A stretch of 64,000 nucleotides of DNA, taken from positions 2,175,813-2,239,812 of the forward strand of contig KV748197.1 in assembly GCA_001692895.1 (NCBI GenBank), in the 5' to 3' direction. A model generated the notes under the pieces. The model had not been told where the DNA came from and did no database searches. It saw only the letters and a program-made list of their open reading frames with translations. Source of the DNA: Cenococcum geophilum 1.58 (taxonomy: Eukaryota > Ascomycota > Dothideomycetes > Gloniales > Gloniaceae). A program made the translations under genes and the position numbers. Position 1 is the stretch's first letter, and each line of letters starts with the position of its first letter. Below are positions 36,940 to 50,258 of this stretch, one piece after another.

Positions 36940-39430
36940 TGAAAGAAGCATGTATGGCAGTTCAAACGATAGTACCATCATATTATTTTGTTGTCGCTGA
37001 CATCCGGTTGAGTATTGTTGCAGTCTGGAGGTCAGCCCACCTTGACGAACGCGAAACTGTGACCGGTGTTGTGGTTACAGGTCGGCTAGACCACGCTAAA
37101 AGGTCGGCCTACCATAAGCGCTAATGCACAATCCCTGCACGGGGCAGCCTCAACTCAAAATACAAAGTCATGTGGTCAACTGAGCCTAAATCGCTTATCC
37201 TACCACANAACTTACCTCTTAATTAAAATTAACTATTATAAATAACTAGTTATAATATATTTAGAATATATTTAATAACGTGGTATACGGGGTTTTGCAC
37301 GAGCCCTGGGTTTTACACGATTTGAACATCAAAATTCGCCAAAATGCCGATTTGGTCGCAAATAACTAGTAAAAACCATCACAAATCACTGCATCGTTAG
37401 TAAGAAGTCTCGAAGCAATAAATATATATTTATAAGTCTATCTAAAGTCAATTTCTGGTGTTTTAGGGCTCAATTGGCTGGTGAATTTGGCCCCAATTAC
37501 TATTAATTAGCTCGGCCTCCTTATCTAAGGACTTATTGTCGGTTATATCGTTATCCTCCTGGTCTTCCTAGAGGTCATCTAGCAGATCCGGTAGATCCGA
37601 TGTCTTCTTAGCTGCATCTTAAAGTTGCTTAATAACGACTTAACCTGCGGCCCATGTAGAAGAAGACTCTTCTGCCTACTTCTGGAGCGTCTTAGCCGTT
37701 AATTAATGCGACTGCCATTGATTAGCCGCTCTAATAGCCGCTAATTAGGTCTTAGTAGTGTTCTTCTAGCAAGCAATCTTAGCGGCAATATCTAAGGCCT
37801 TCTTCGCCTTCTTCGCTACCTTTACCGCGCCCCCTGCCTCTCTATTATAAAGCGTAAATAGCTTCTTTGCATTAGCGGCAAGCCTTTAAGCTTCCTTCCT
37901 AGCCTCCACCTATTCTCTTTCAAGTGTAATTACTATTTAACGCTTTTCTGTAGCTCGTCTCTAGCAATCTTAGCTTCTTCTTTAGCCCTTACGGCAGCTT
38001 CCCTAGTAGCAGTAAGTTCCTAAGCCGCCGCTAGTATAAGAACTCTTTAGAGAGTACTATCCGCTTCCGCTTCTTCCTTTCCCGTCTTTTATTAGTATAT
38101 TACCGCAGCTCCTTATTTTCCACCTATAGCAACTTAAGATTATCCTCTAAAGATTATAGGTGCTATATTAGCGAATTAATATAGGCCTCTATCGCCTCTA
38201 GAGTTGTTTTTAGATAAAGGATTATTTACTAGTAACGAGATCTAGCATAGGCGCTATTAAGAGGGGGAGGATATAGAGGTGATAATAGAATCGTCGCCTT
38301 AGCTAAGTAAGGTAGAGTAGATGGCCGAGCAGAGCAGCGTGTAAGGGGTTAATTTAGGTTATAGGGGAGGAGGCCTACTACCTTAAAGGCGCTTTTTATT
38401 AAAGTTTTGGTATAAATTTGCGGCTAAATCTCGCTAAGAATCTTTATAAAATAGCCTTTATTTATACTAGTAATACTATAAGCTATATATTCGTTAACTT
38501 TAGTAGAGTATACGCGCTTAAGAGGTAAAAATATAATAAGATCTAGCGGCTAGAGTAGGTGCGTTAAATATAGAGGCAGGTATATAGGTATAATCTTATA
38601 GTTCTAGCAGTACTTAATAAAGTTAACGTTAATATAGCTGCTATAGCTATCTATTACTAGTAGTTAATAGCTAATTAATTTACTATTTCTTTCTTCTTCT
38701 ACTGCCTTTGCTACTGCCCTCTCCTATACCTTAGTTCGCTAGGTATAGTACTTAAAGTACCTTAGCCACTTTAGTCTGATTTCTTAATTTAACCAGCCGT
38801 TCTTACTAAGGCCAATTAAACAGTCGCCAAGAGCTTCGCGAGTATTCTCCTATATTCCCTTACTATATATATAGCCTTTAAAGACAATAAAAGGTGGTAT
38901 AGTTATCCCCCCTATGCCAATACAATTAATCTATAAGACCCACTCCATAAAGCCGTTAACGGTCTTAAAATTAATGGCCTTACCTTATAATATTATAACC
39001 TTGGCGCTATATATATAGCCTATTAAGGTGCCAGTCTTATCCATATTCTAGGTATTATTATCTTTAATATTATACTAGGTTTTAGCATTAGAGTAGTTAG
39101 TAAAGAACTTCCTAATAAGGGCGGGACTATTATTAGCAATAGCTCGTTCTTGGTTAATTAACCATATATAGTAGATTTAAAGCTTATCTTATTATTTTAG
39201 AAAGTAACTAACCTAGCTCTTACCTAGTGGTTAAATCTTAAAGTACTAAGGGAGGTAGGAGTGTTCGCGGTATAGGATAATAGCGGCTATTATCCGGATT
39301 ATATAGATTTGATATAGAAATTTAGCATTAGTAAGATATATATAGTGTTAAATAATTGCAGCTTCGCTAGCTGGTGTAATATAATATTAGTTAACGTAAG
39401 TAACTTAATAAGGTTAGTGTTTACCTTAGA

Positions 39431-39853
39431 TATTACGGACGCTTTAAGTACGATGTTACGACTACTTGGGGAAGGGTCGGAAGAAGCTAGTTAGTTAATT
39501 TAGGCACGGTCTAGGATAGAGCCGGTAGAGCTATGTGACGAGGAATAGTAGCTAAGATTATATGACGTTATACGCAGTATACGCAGTATACAAAGGAAAC
39601 GTACGTATAATATATATAATACGTATATTACGTACAAGAAGGATTTTATAGGAGTACGGTTATGTATTTAAGGACCCTTAGTCCCTACCTAGATAGTTCC
39701 TTCCTTATAGTGATTCTTAGAATACAATTAGAGTTAATCTATTAGGCAACCACTCCACTAGTTATTATTACGTTGTTAACTTTAACTTACTTTACCTATA
39801 CACCTAGCCTAATAACGAGCCCACCGTAGTACCTGCTATAAGGTTCCGTTATA
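39431..39853 (+). repeat. 5' LTR of gypsy-like copy 2
   Basis: A 423-bp repeat beginning TATTACGGACGCTTTAAG and ending GGTTCCGTTATA. It is the same LTR family as 1,802-2,221 read in the other direction. Confidence 0.9.
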
Positions 39854-42800
39854 TAATTACTACCTAGTTATAGTAACAAGTATAGAAAGTCGAACAATAT
39901 GCCACTAAAAGCAGCCACTATAACGCTATTGACGGCGGCAACTACTTTAAGGTTAGAAGGTGATACTAGTATAGCAGATACTAACTTATAGCAACCTATA
40001 ACGGTCGGATAGTTATAAGCAATAGTTAACTAGTTAACGGAAAATAATATAGCACTTAAAAATAGGGTTAATAGGATTGGAGCAGCAAAGGTTAAGTTAC
40101 TATTAATTAAAAGATTCTTAGGAGAAAGATTAAAGCTTAAAGGATTCCTTATATAAATACATTTTAAGGTTGCGTAAGAGGGAGTAAAGCTAGTAATACC
40201 TATAGATCAAATAGCGTACGCAGGGTTATTCTTAATAGGAAGGGCACTTAAATAGTTTAAGCCTTACCTTATAGAGATATAAGTAAACGGAATAACAACC
40301 ACTAACTAAGAGGTACGATTTATGTTTTTAAACTGGAATAGATTTATAGAATAACTTACACAAATATTTAGGGACCTGGAGGTAACAGCTACGGCGGAAA
40401 GAAAACTCCAAAATATTACGCAGCGAACCTTAGCAATTGAGTACACTACGCAGTTTTAAACGCTAGCGATATAAGTTAAGTGGAATAATAGGGCGCTTAT
40501 AGCACAGTATAAGTAAGGACTTAAGGCTAAAGTCTAGGACGTAATTATTCTAATGGAAGATACAGACACCCTAAGGGAGTTAATAGATTAAGCGATAAAG
40601 ATTAATAATAGGATCTACCAAAGGGAACAGACTAAGAGAGGTTAGGATAGAGTTCTATAGTTATATAAGGCGTAGAGTACGTATTAACTAAAGCTAAGTT
40701 AAAAACTATAGTATGGCGCAGAGCTAATAGACCTAAGTGGTACTAAAGAAGCCTATAAGAGATAGAGTAAGAAACCGTAGAAACCTAGAGGTTAAGGATC
40801 TAGTAATTATAGGACTAAGAAGCAGAGGCTAAACCAAAGATCTTAGTAGCAGAAGACGTTTAGGCGGACTCTATAGCAAAGTTAATGGTTTAAAGATAGA
40901 GCTTGCATAAATTGCGGAAAATAAGGTTACTTCGCAAGGGATTATAAAGATAGTTAGAGTTACTATGTAATAAAGGGGATAAGACTAACGGCAGAAGATA
41001 TATACGTATAGAGGGACGATAGTATACTACAAGGAATAAAAGAGTGTTTAATTAGGAGTTTTGCGTTTTGTTATAATAACGTATACTAAATTTATAAAGA
41101 CGCTAAGTATAGCGTAAGCTATTGGCTATAGGAGCTAAAATCTATAGTATATAGAGGGACTAACAAACTAGTTTGCAGATCGGACATTAAGGACGATAAA
41201 TTTAACGTAGGCGAAACATTCTATAACGATAAGGCAATAAAGGCAGCTTACTAGAAGTATATAGACCTCGGAGATGTTATATAAAAGGCAGAGGATAATT
41301 CCACTATAGAATAGGGAATATTAGTAGGGATCAAGACCCTACTAGACACGATATCTATCACTTCGCGAGACGTAAGAGAAGTAGGATAGCGAACTACTTT
41401 GGCACTTAATAAAGGCAAGAAGCTAAAGGCTTAAGATTCTTAAGATAAGATAAGAGATAACTAAGATTCTTAAAACAAGATAAGGTATACCTAAGGACCT
41501 ATAACGGATAGAAACTGATGGAGTAGGGCAGTAGCTTAATTTAAGGACATACAAATGAGCTTAGGATAGAGTTTCCTACAGGCATAAGACTCTTAAGATA
41601 AAATAAGAACACCTAAGCCTAGTTGGACTAAGGTAGGAGTAAGGCTTAAGTTAGAAGCAAGCTTAGGATTAAAGAATCTAAGGGACTAAGAATTCGGAGT
41701 ATAAATACAAACACCCTTAAGTAAGAAGCAGGGGGCTTCTTTATAGATTAGAGAATCTATAGTATAAACAGCAACTAGACTAGGAGACAGATATATAGAC
41801 CCAGAGGACTTACTAGGAGAACGCAGTGTTCGACCTAAAGATCGAAATGTTAATACTAAGATTAAGAAGTAAGAAGACTTTAAGGATTTAAGCGTAAGGC
41901 GCAAACTAAAAGAAACCATAGAAGAGTTTAGGCAAAGAATTATTGTATAGTAAGAATAGAAACTAGATAAGAGATCTAGTATACTAGGACGTATAAGGGA
42001 CAGAGTACCTATACGGAGAATTACTAATAGGCCTAGAATAGGCATACTAAGAGCTAAGTGGCTTACTGAACTGGAAAACAAAGAGGATTTAGGGATTTTA
42101 ACCAGATTCAAAGAATAATATACTAAAGGCTGTTATAACACAGCAATAAGGAGATACTTCTTTACGGACAAGCCGTATATACTTAAGCAGCTATGCTAAA
42201 AGTAGTATAGGCAAAGGCATAATGATAAGTGGGAAGATTTCTATATGTAATTGGATAAAAAAGTTATCTAAGACCACCCAATTATAGAGAAGGCTATGAG
42301 CCATATTAAAGGAGCCTTAATTATAACGTTAAAAGATCTAGAGGAGTAATTAGAGGACTAGAGAAGCGAGAGGCAAATTATAGTACCTGCGAATAAAGTT
42401 GCGACGCTTAGATTAACACGAGAAAGGTTTAAACTTAAGGATAAAGACGAGCCAAGAGTTAACCTAAGACATTAAGCACATTATATATTGGTATAGATTG
42501 CGTATATAGATAATGCGTATAATATATATAGAGCACTAAAGAATAAAAACCGAAAGTACCCAGTGAGGATATATTGGTTGTTAGATAAGGCGAAATACCG
42601 AAACACTAAGTATATATATAGTTGACACCCAGTAGAAGTACAAGCCTAAGAAGACTTAATACTTTAGCTAGGAAGATTCTTTACGAAAAAATACCTAGAC
42701 GGATAATAGTAGTGGGAATGCCTAGAGAATATGTATCTATAGTATATAGAAGATAAAAAGTAAACTAAGTATTAGCTAAAGTTAGACTAAGTATAAACAG

Positions 42801-45800
42801 GATTAAGTAGCTAACAGTTGGGAAAAGTAGAAGCCTATAGAACTAGAGGGAGCTAGTAGTAGAGCCTTAGACCCTTAAAGGAATTTAAGGACAACACCTA
42901 AATTTACAAGTTAAATAGTAAGATTAACAGTTTAAAGTATTAATAAATAGTGGAGTAATAAGGAACCACATCTTACTAGCAGTAGTTAAAAGAATGGGAT
43001 TACTACACAGGAAGAAGGAGCACCCTTACCTATTAGTGATAATTTTAGGAGATCTAATAGCCTATAGAGGAGGCATTATCAATCTTAAAACAGGACCTAT
43101 TTAGTTAACTATTAAAGGGAGATAAATCGAGATGTCTTTTAATATATTACTATTAGGAAATAATAAGGCAGTACTAGGAATGCCTTAGTTACAGAAATAT
43201 AATTTAAAGATTAATTAGGTTATAGGTCAGGTTAATATTAGGGATACTTAACGCCGTAAGATATAATAATAAGCTAAGTTAGTATAGTACTAAGTAGGAG
43301 CAACCTATAAAGAAACGGAAAAAGGACTAAGTTATATACTAAAGAGATATTATAAGTATGGTAAGAAACTATAGTCACTAAAGAGTAAGAAGCTATTAGA
43401 GTATATAGTATAGGACTATAAAATAGAATTAGAACTAGAAATAAGTCTAAGGTTCTTTCTAATCTATAAGCTTACCGAAGAAGAAGGTAGAGTATTAAAA
43501 GAGTTTATCTAGGAAAATCTACGAAAGGGATATATTAGGCTATCGTAGTTATTAGCGGGTTATCTAGTATTATTTGTACTAAAGAAGAATAGCAAACTAA
43601 GGCTATGTATCGACTATAGATAGTTAAACAGCATCACTAGGAAGGATAGGTATCCTTTACCCTTAATTAGCGAAATCTAAGACAGAATAGGTAACGCGCA
43701 AATCTTTACAAAGATAGATCTAAGATAGGCGTACCATTAGATTAGGATTAAGGAAGGCGACAAATAGAAGGCAGCCTTTAGGTTAAAGGAAGGACTATAT
43801 AAACCATTAGTTATATAATTCGGGCTTATAAACGCACTAGTAACGTTTTAGAAGCGTATTAACAATATATTAGAAGAATACTTAGATAAATTTGTTATAG
43901 TATACCTTAATAATATTATTATCTACTTAATAACTAAGGAAGAATACGGGGAACACGTTAAATAGATCTTAAAGAGACTATAGAAAGAATAGATGCTAGT
44001 AGCAATTAAAAAATACAAGTTCTTTACTAGGAAGACCGATTTTATTAGATTTATTATTAAACTAGACCAACTTAGTATAGATCTAAAGAAGATTAAGGCT
44101 ATAGTAAATTGGTAAGAACTAGAGAACATTACGTAGTTAAGATTGTTTTTAGGGTTTTGCAATTACTGCAGGAGGTTTATAGCGCAGTAGTTAAAGGATA
44201 TTAAACCATTTACGCGACTAACGAAGAAAGAAGAACTATAGGTATGGGGAAAGGAATAGTAAGAGCTATTTAAGAAAGTTAAAGAGTTGTTTACCTAGGA
44301 GCTAGTTCTTAAGATCTATTAACTAGGTCTAGAGACGGTTATAGAAATAGATATATTAGACTATATACTAGGGGTATACTTTATATAGAGATATTAAGAT
44401 GGATGGCACCTAGTGGCATACTATAGTCGAAAGATAACACCACTAGAGTTAAACTATGATATTTACAATAAGGAGTTATTAGGTATAGTTGCAGTACTAA
44501 AGGAATAGAGAGCGTTCTTATAAGGCATAGAGAAACTATTTATAGTTAAGATGGATTATAAGAACCTAATAGGATTCCTAATGATAAAGGAACTTAACTA
44601 AAAATAGGTTAGATAGGTAGAGATGCTTATAGAATACTATTTTAAGATTTAGTATACTAAGGGTACAGATAACACGCGAGTAGATGCTCTAAGTTATAAA
44701 GCTAAACTATAAAGCGATAAAAAGCCATTAGGGGCTTTACTGCGAAAAGATATAGACGGATTAATTAGGTATAATTATCTAAAGGTTATAGTAACTTAAG
44801 AAGAACTAGATAGAGTTTATAAGTTACTAAAAAGCTTTTAGGTATAAAGAATTCTAAAAGCATAGCTAGAAGATCTATAGATGGATATATACGAAAATTA
44901 AAAAGCGAAGTATATCCTAAAAAGCATAGCAGAATAATTTATAGAAGATTTTTATAAGGGAATAACTTAAGGATATAATAGAGCTACGGGCTTAGTGTTA
45001 AGACTCTAAGAGGAGTATATTATTAATAGAATCTAGGGCTTAGCACAAAAAGTTATAAAGAAATATCTAGATTGCTAAAGAAATAAACTAATAAGGCATA
45101 AGCTATATAGAGGGCTATAACCTATTAAGATACTAGAGAGACTATAGGAGGTTATATTATAGGACTTTATTATTAAGTTACTAAAGTTAAGAGATCCTAT
45201 TACCGGATAAGAGCATAACGCGATCTTAGTAATAGTAGACAAGCTTATAAAGTAGGGATACTTTATAGTATATACAAAAGAAATCTTAGCGGAAGATATT
45301 ACTAGAATCTATGTTAAAGAAGTATTTATAAGATATAAAGTACTAAGTAAGATTATATCGGATAGAGATCTAAGATTTATAGTAGCATTTTAGGAGGTAT
45401 TCTTAGCGGAATAAGGAGTTAGAGTAGCAACTTTTACCGTATATTATCCGCAGACAGATAGTTAAACGGAAAGATTAAATTAGACACTAGAGCAGTATCT
45501 AAGACACTATATTAATTATATATAGAATAATTAGGTATCGCTATTACTAATTATATAGTTTATATATAATGCAACACCTTAAGAAGAAATAGGCATATTA
45601 CTATTTAAGGCAAATTACGGATATAAGCTAAGAATATTATTATTACTAAGATAAGTAAAGAAAATAAGTAGTATAGCTAAAGAAAGAATAAAGACGTTAA
45701 TAAATCTTTATGTAGACCTTATAGAATTAGTAAAGAGAGTACAAGAAAGAATAAAAAAGTACTATAATACTAAGAGATCTAAGGAACCAGATCTTAAGGA

Positions 45801-46922
45801 GGGAGATAAAGTATAGCTACTATATAAAAATTTTAAGAGTTAACAACTAAGTAAGAAGTTGGACTATATTAGACTAAGACCTTTTAAAATTACATAAAGG
45901 ATTTTACCGGTTACGTTTAAGTTAAACCTACTAGCTAAAATAAAGATCTACCCTATATAGTATATTGTAATACTAGAGCCAGTATATAGGAATATTAAGC
46001 CACTAGTTTACAAAGCAGATATATATAAAGGACGAGAAGAAGACGAATAGTAAGTTTTAAAGATCGTTAGTTATAAGGATGTTAACAATAAAATATAGTA
46101 CAAGGTTAAGTAAATAGGCTACACTAAGACTACCTAGGAGCTACTAAGGAATTTAAAGAACGCTATAGGAAAGGTATAGGAGTATCGGAAGAGATTAGGT
46201 CAGGCAGTATTAATAAAGAAGGATTGCTAAAAAATAAGTCACCTAAGGGGGACCTAAGAAGAGCAGTTACCAAACTACTTAGATCTATTTCCTTCTTAGC
46301 TAGAAAAGGATTAGTCCTTTTGTTACTAAGTTCCTACAGACCCTATTTTATAAGTTTCTACTCCTTAGAACGCACCTTTTTATAAACCTTTTTAAGACGA
46401 AGTAACCGAGCGGACGCCGCGATATGGGCTTTAAGAGCCTTTTACTCTATATTATAAGAACGTTCCAACTTAGCAAAAGCCTAAGATAGTTTACTATCTA
46501 GCTGCATAGCAGTAGATTAAATATAAAACCCTAAGATAAATCAATTAGGGGACTAGAAAACTATTAAGAGTAATAAATTACGTATATTTAGCATTAAAAA
46601 CAAAGCGAACGTCACAAAACGAACAAATATTTGCTTTAGTGCACTCTAAACAAAAGGACGGTTATTATAAAGATAGGTTCGCCAACGCAATATAAACCAA
46701 CCCCTCTTTTAAGCAACAAGAATATAGAGATAGTATAATCTCACTAAGAGACAATATCGCAGCAATAGTACGAGCACGACATCGCGCTTATAAGGAAGAA
46801 ACCGCTTTAGGTATAATAAGCAATAATATTAACCAAATTAATTAGACGGATATTACACCTCTAGTAAACAACTTAAAGATATTAGGAATCTTTAAGGATA
46901 AAGATAAAAAGGAGGGAGATAG

Positions 46923-47345
46923 TATTACGGACGTTTTAAGTACAATGTTATAACTACTTAGGGAAGAGTTAGAAGAAGCTAGTTAGTTAATTTAAGCATA
47001 GTCTAGGATAGAGCCGGTAGAGCTATATAATAAGGAATAATAGCTAAGATTACATAATATTATACGCAGTATACGCAGTATACGAAGGAAACGTACGTAT
47101 AATATGTATAATACATATATTACGTATAAGAAGGATTTTATAGGAGTACGGTTGTGTATTTAAGAACCCTTAGTCCCTACCTAGATAGTTCCTTCCTTAT
47201 AGTGATTCTTAGAATACAATTAGAGTTAATCTGTTGGGCAACCACTCTACTAGTTATTATTACGTTGTTAACTTTAACTTGCTTTACCTACACACCTAGC
47301 CTAATAACGAGCCTACCATAGTACCTGCTATAAGGTTCCGTTACA
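46923..47345 (+). repeat. 3' LTR of gypsy-like copy 2
   Basis: Partner of 39,431-39,853. It ends GGTTCCGTTACA and is followed by the target duplication TTAGA. Confidence 0.9.
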
Positions 47346-47670
47346 TTAGAGATATCTATAAAAAGTAAAGGGATTAACTATATAGGCATTTACGTAGGCT
47401 TCTTAGCTGCGATAGAGGCCGCTAGTTTGCTAGGCCGCTAAAGCAGCTTATAGACGGTCTTCTGTATCTAGTGCACAAGGTTTAAAGGGCATAGTTATTA
47501 TTTAGTAATAGATTTTATAGAGGTAAGGTGTGGAAAAGTAGATTAAAAAGTTAATGTTTAAAGCTTAGTGGCAGTATTCTACTTTAGGAAATCAATTAGC
47601 CTAAAAAGGGAGGCGGTTTACTAGCTTATATAAAACTTAGGGCTTATGCAAAACCCTATATACCACATTA

Positions 47671-49204
47671 TATATTCTAATTTAAAATACTTCTTTTTCG
47701 TAATAATTAAAAAAAAATTTTTAAGCTATAAAATAGTATATTAGAGTTAAATATAGCTATAAAAGTAAATTAAGTTCCTAATATATTTTAATTTAGTTTT
47801 AATTTAGTTTTAAATATATTTTAATCTATTTTTAAATATATATAATTTATAGTTCTTTTTATTACATTTATAAATAAAAAATTTTAAGCTCTTTAGGTAC
47901 TAAATAAAAGTTATATTTATTATATTAATTTAAAAAGTATAAATATATATTCTTAAGCTAATAATATTAGTTCTTTTAAATATAAAAGGTAAAAAATATT
48001 ATAAATGTTGGTTATATAAGGTGATATCACATAGCTACGGTTCGTAGATAGTATAATAATTATTGTTCTGTTTTGATTCTAAAGAAAGGGGTAAGGAACT
48101 TAAGGTTCCTCACTACGCTAGTGCCGCGGCGGTACGTGACGGTAATATGCCGTATATAACGGTAACTTACCATATATAATAGCAATTTGCCTTATATAGT
48201 AACCCCTTACCTTTATTTCTAACACTAGCAACTCTTCTTTTATAGTCGCTATCTATATATATATACCACTTAACTAGCATAACGAATATTAATCCTCCCC
48301 GCTTACTATTGCTATTATAATATAAGTCTTGCTGTCCTAAAATTTGCCTTTTAGCATATAGTGCTTTCTTACTTAGGAGTTGTAGGTAGGTATCTTATTC
48401 GGAGGGCCGCTAAGGCGCTAGTAGTAAGCGAGCTAATAGCGATTTTCTATCCCAGGGATGGAAAATCCTAATTAACTAGGTTAAGTTAGGGTCTATAAAA
48501 TGTTATACTCCCCCCTTTAAAAAAGTTTTAGTAAGAGAATCTAACTAATTAGATAACTTTAACCGCTGGTTAAAGTTCCTAGATATCTTAAGACCTTATA
48601 TAACTAATAGAATCTTATTGTTAGGGAAGACGCAGCCGGATTTGGAGGTTCCTACCCCCCGTTTTAGGAGGCTGTTTCTCCTCGCTTAGACCCATATCTA
48701 TTACCGCTTTTATAACGTACTAAGCGTACTAAGGGCGGCAGGGTCTCCCTTACCTACTAAACCTAGAAGCGCGCGTATAGCCCTATAACACACCTCTCAA
48801 AGCTCCCTAAACGTCCCTTAATGGCTATTTAAAAAGCTATAAACATCCGCTGCCTACCTAATCTAGTTTCTACCTTCGTCCTTATCCTCTGCCAAAAGCA
48901 CTACCCTTACCCGACGAAACCTCCCTTCTATACTACGCTCCTTTAACCCTTTTCCCACAGTAGCTATGTATGTATTTTCCCTTACTATTATATCGTTTAC
49001 TTCTAATACTCAATTTCTAGGTTTCTACTTATGGGGTTTTTTAGCCCTATCCCGCTCTTAAGAACGCCTGTCTCTTATAGAGCCTTTTTTAGCGTTCCTA
49101 TTAATAGCAGTCACTCTTAAGCTAGCTTCTACGTATAGGTAACTAGCAGCTACTAAAGTACTAAAACACCACGCGTTTAACCACTATGCCCTCTTAAAGT
49201 AAGA
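47671..49204. other. AT-rich spacer with palindrome module, no gene recognised
   Basis: The first 330 bp are almost only A and T. From about 48,005 base composition is more mixed. The stretch 48,410-48,605 carries both palindromes described at 22,747. It resembles the inner 3' end of the second gypsy family (C-run at 48,520-48,526, then TTAGTAAGAGAATCTAACTA). It is probably a leftover of a related element, perhaps with an LTR at about 48,007-48,512, but no partner LTR was found. Confidence 0.45.
48441..48577. repeat. Two-palindrome module, second copy
   Basis: The first palindrome, at 48,441-48,467, has arms GATTTTCTATCC and GGATGGAAAATC. The second, at 48,555-48,577, has arms AACTTTAACCG and TGGTTAAAGTT, one base changed from the other copies by a C to T. 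Confidence 0.7.
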
Positions 49205-49703
49205 AATGGTAAAATATAGATTTAGCCTCTAGCTTAGACCTTAAATTAGGTAAGCCGTCTTATTCTAAGCTAGCTTTAGACTTAGATTTAAGCTCTAACT
49301 CTAGAGCTAGGGAAGACGCCAAGTCTAAGGGGGAATATTTGCGGCAGAGGATTGCGTATTATAAGGGTTAAGGAAGAGCAAAGTTAAAACGGAAGCCCTA
49401 GTCTACTTCTTTTATTAAGCGTAAGTTCCGAAATTAGGAAAAGTTCGTTTATATTTAGACTAAGATTTACCTTATAATACTAATAATTTATATTTAGGTT
49501 CTGCCTAAAAGTTAAGTCTAACCCAACTAAGGCCCTTTATTAGTGTGTGGCCGATACATTTAAAACATACCTTAAATGGCGCGTAAAGAATTCTTAAATT
49601 AAGAAGGAAAGCGCGATTAAGGCGTACTAGAGACAAATTCTATGCAAATTTATAGATATAGTAAGCTACAGTATAAACAATGGCGTAGAACTTAATATAT
49701 AAG

Positions 49704-49972
49704 TGTCGGTACCAATTTAATGGTATAAGTGAGTCGTGTCTAGGGGCACGAAATACGTATAGTCGTATGCTTATTTAGACGGTGGTGACTGTCGATTATA
49801 TAAAGCAGACTACGTGGTCTATATACTAATACACCTCCCCCCTAATTAGTCAGTGCTTTATAAGTGCACCAGACGCGTAAGCGAGTGGTTGGTGCACTGA
49901 ACGCGTAAACGCGTACCTAGTGTACCAAACGCGTAAGCACGCGTTTGGTACAACAGGTGCTATAATTATACA
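49704..49972 (-). repeat. 3' LTR of copia element
   Basis: A 269-bp repeat containing three variants of a GCACCAGACGCGTAAGCGAG-like unit (near 49,864-49,950). It is at the left because the element reads on minus. Confidence 0.87.
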
Positions 49973-50231
49973 CTGGCAGTACTTAAAAAATAAAACCACC
50001 TATATACAGCCTCCGTAATTGCTTTAATAAAACTATAGAACATAAAGGAAAATACATAGGAAATCTCCCTAAGGTGCCGTTTAGGCTGCCTTCCAAACGG
50101 TGCCCTAAGCTAGCCGTAAGTTCTACTTACGGTCCGTAAAATAAACCATACGGCCTTTTAACGGGCAGTAGATAAGCCATAAGTTAGATTTTAAGGGCCA
50201 CTAAGGCGCTAGTGCTAAGCGAACTAATAGC

Positions 50232-50258
50232 GATTTTCTATCCCGGGGATGGAAAATC
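50232..50258. repeat. Palindrome inside copia element
   Basis: Arms GATTTTCTATCC and GGATGGAAAATC around a CGG centre, with the left flank GCGCTAGTGCTAAGCGAACT shared with 48,420. It lies between two near-copies of a word, CATACGGCCTTTTAACGGGC (50,146) and CGTACGGCCTTTTAACGGGC (50,367). A local duplication or small insertion therefore occurred here. Confidence 0.65.

Larger units (their letters stand above)
39431..47345 (+). mobile_element. Ty3/gypsy-like LTR retrotransposon (copy 2), fossil
   Basis: The LTRs are 423 bp (39,431-39,853 and 46,923-47,345), and TTAGA is duplicated outside (39,426-39,430 and 47,346-47,350). A purine tract, AAAAAGGAGGGAGAT, precedes the 3' LTR. Gag-like sequence lies at about 39,900-42,600 and a nucleic-acid-binding region near 40,900-40,960. 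Reverse transcriptase lies near 43,500-44,100, RNase H near 44,300-44,700, and integrase and its C-terminal part at about 45,000-46,000. It belongs to the same family as 1,802-13,903, in the opposite orientation. It is broken, with dozens of breaks. It inserted into the pogo-like element and is therefore younger than that copy. Confidence 0.92.
37278..47668 (-). mobile_element. pogo/Fot1-like DNA transposon, split by an LTR element
   Basis: The left end (37,278 on) reads ACGTGGTATACGGGGTTTTG. The right end (to 47,668) is its complement with RIP-type changes (TGGTATATAGGGTTTTGCA). A TA duplication lies outside both ends (37,276-37,277 and 47,669-47,670). Without the inserted LTR element it is about 2.47 kb. 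The minus strand at about 38,700-39,120 reads like a DDE transposase of the Fot1/pogo group, with NMDKTGTLIGY-like and PPFIVFKGY-like stretches followed by a WLR-like end. A possible helix-turn-helix start lies near 39,230-39,400. The frame holds many RIP-type stops, so no active transposase is expected from this copy. Confidence 0.82.
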
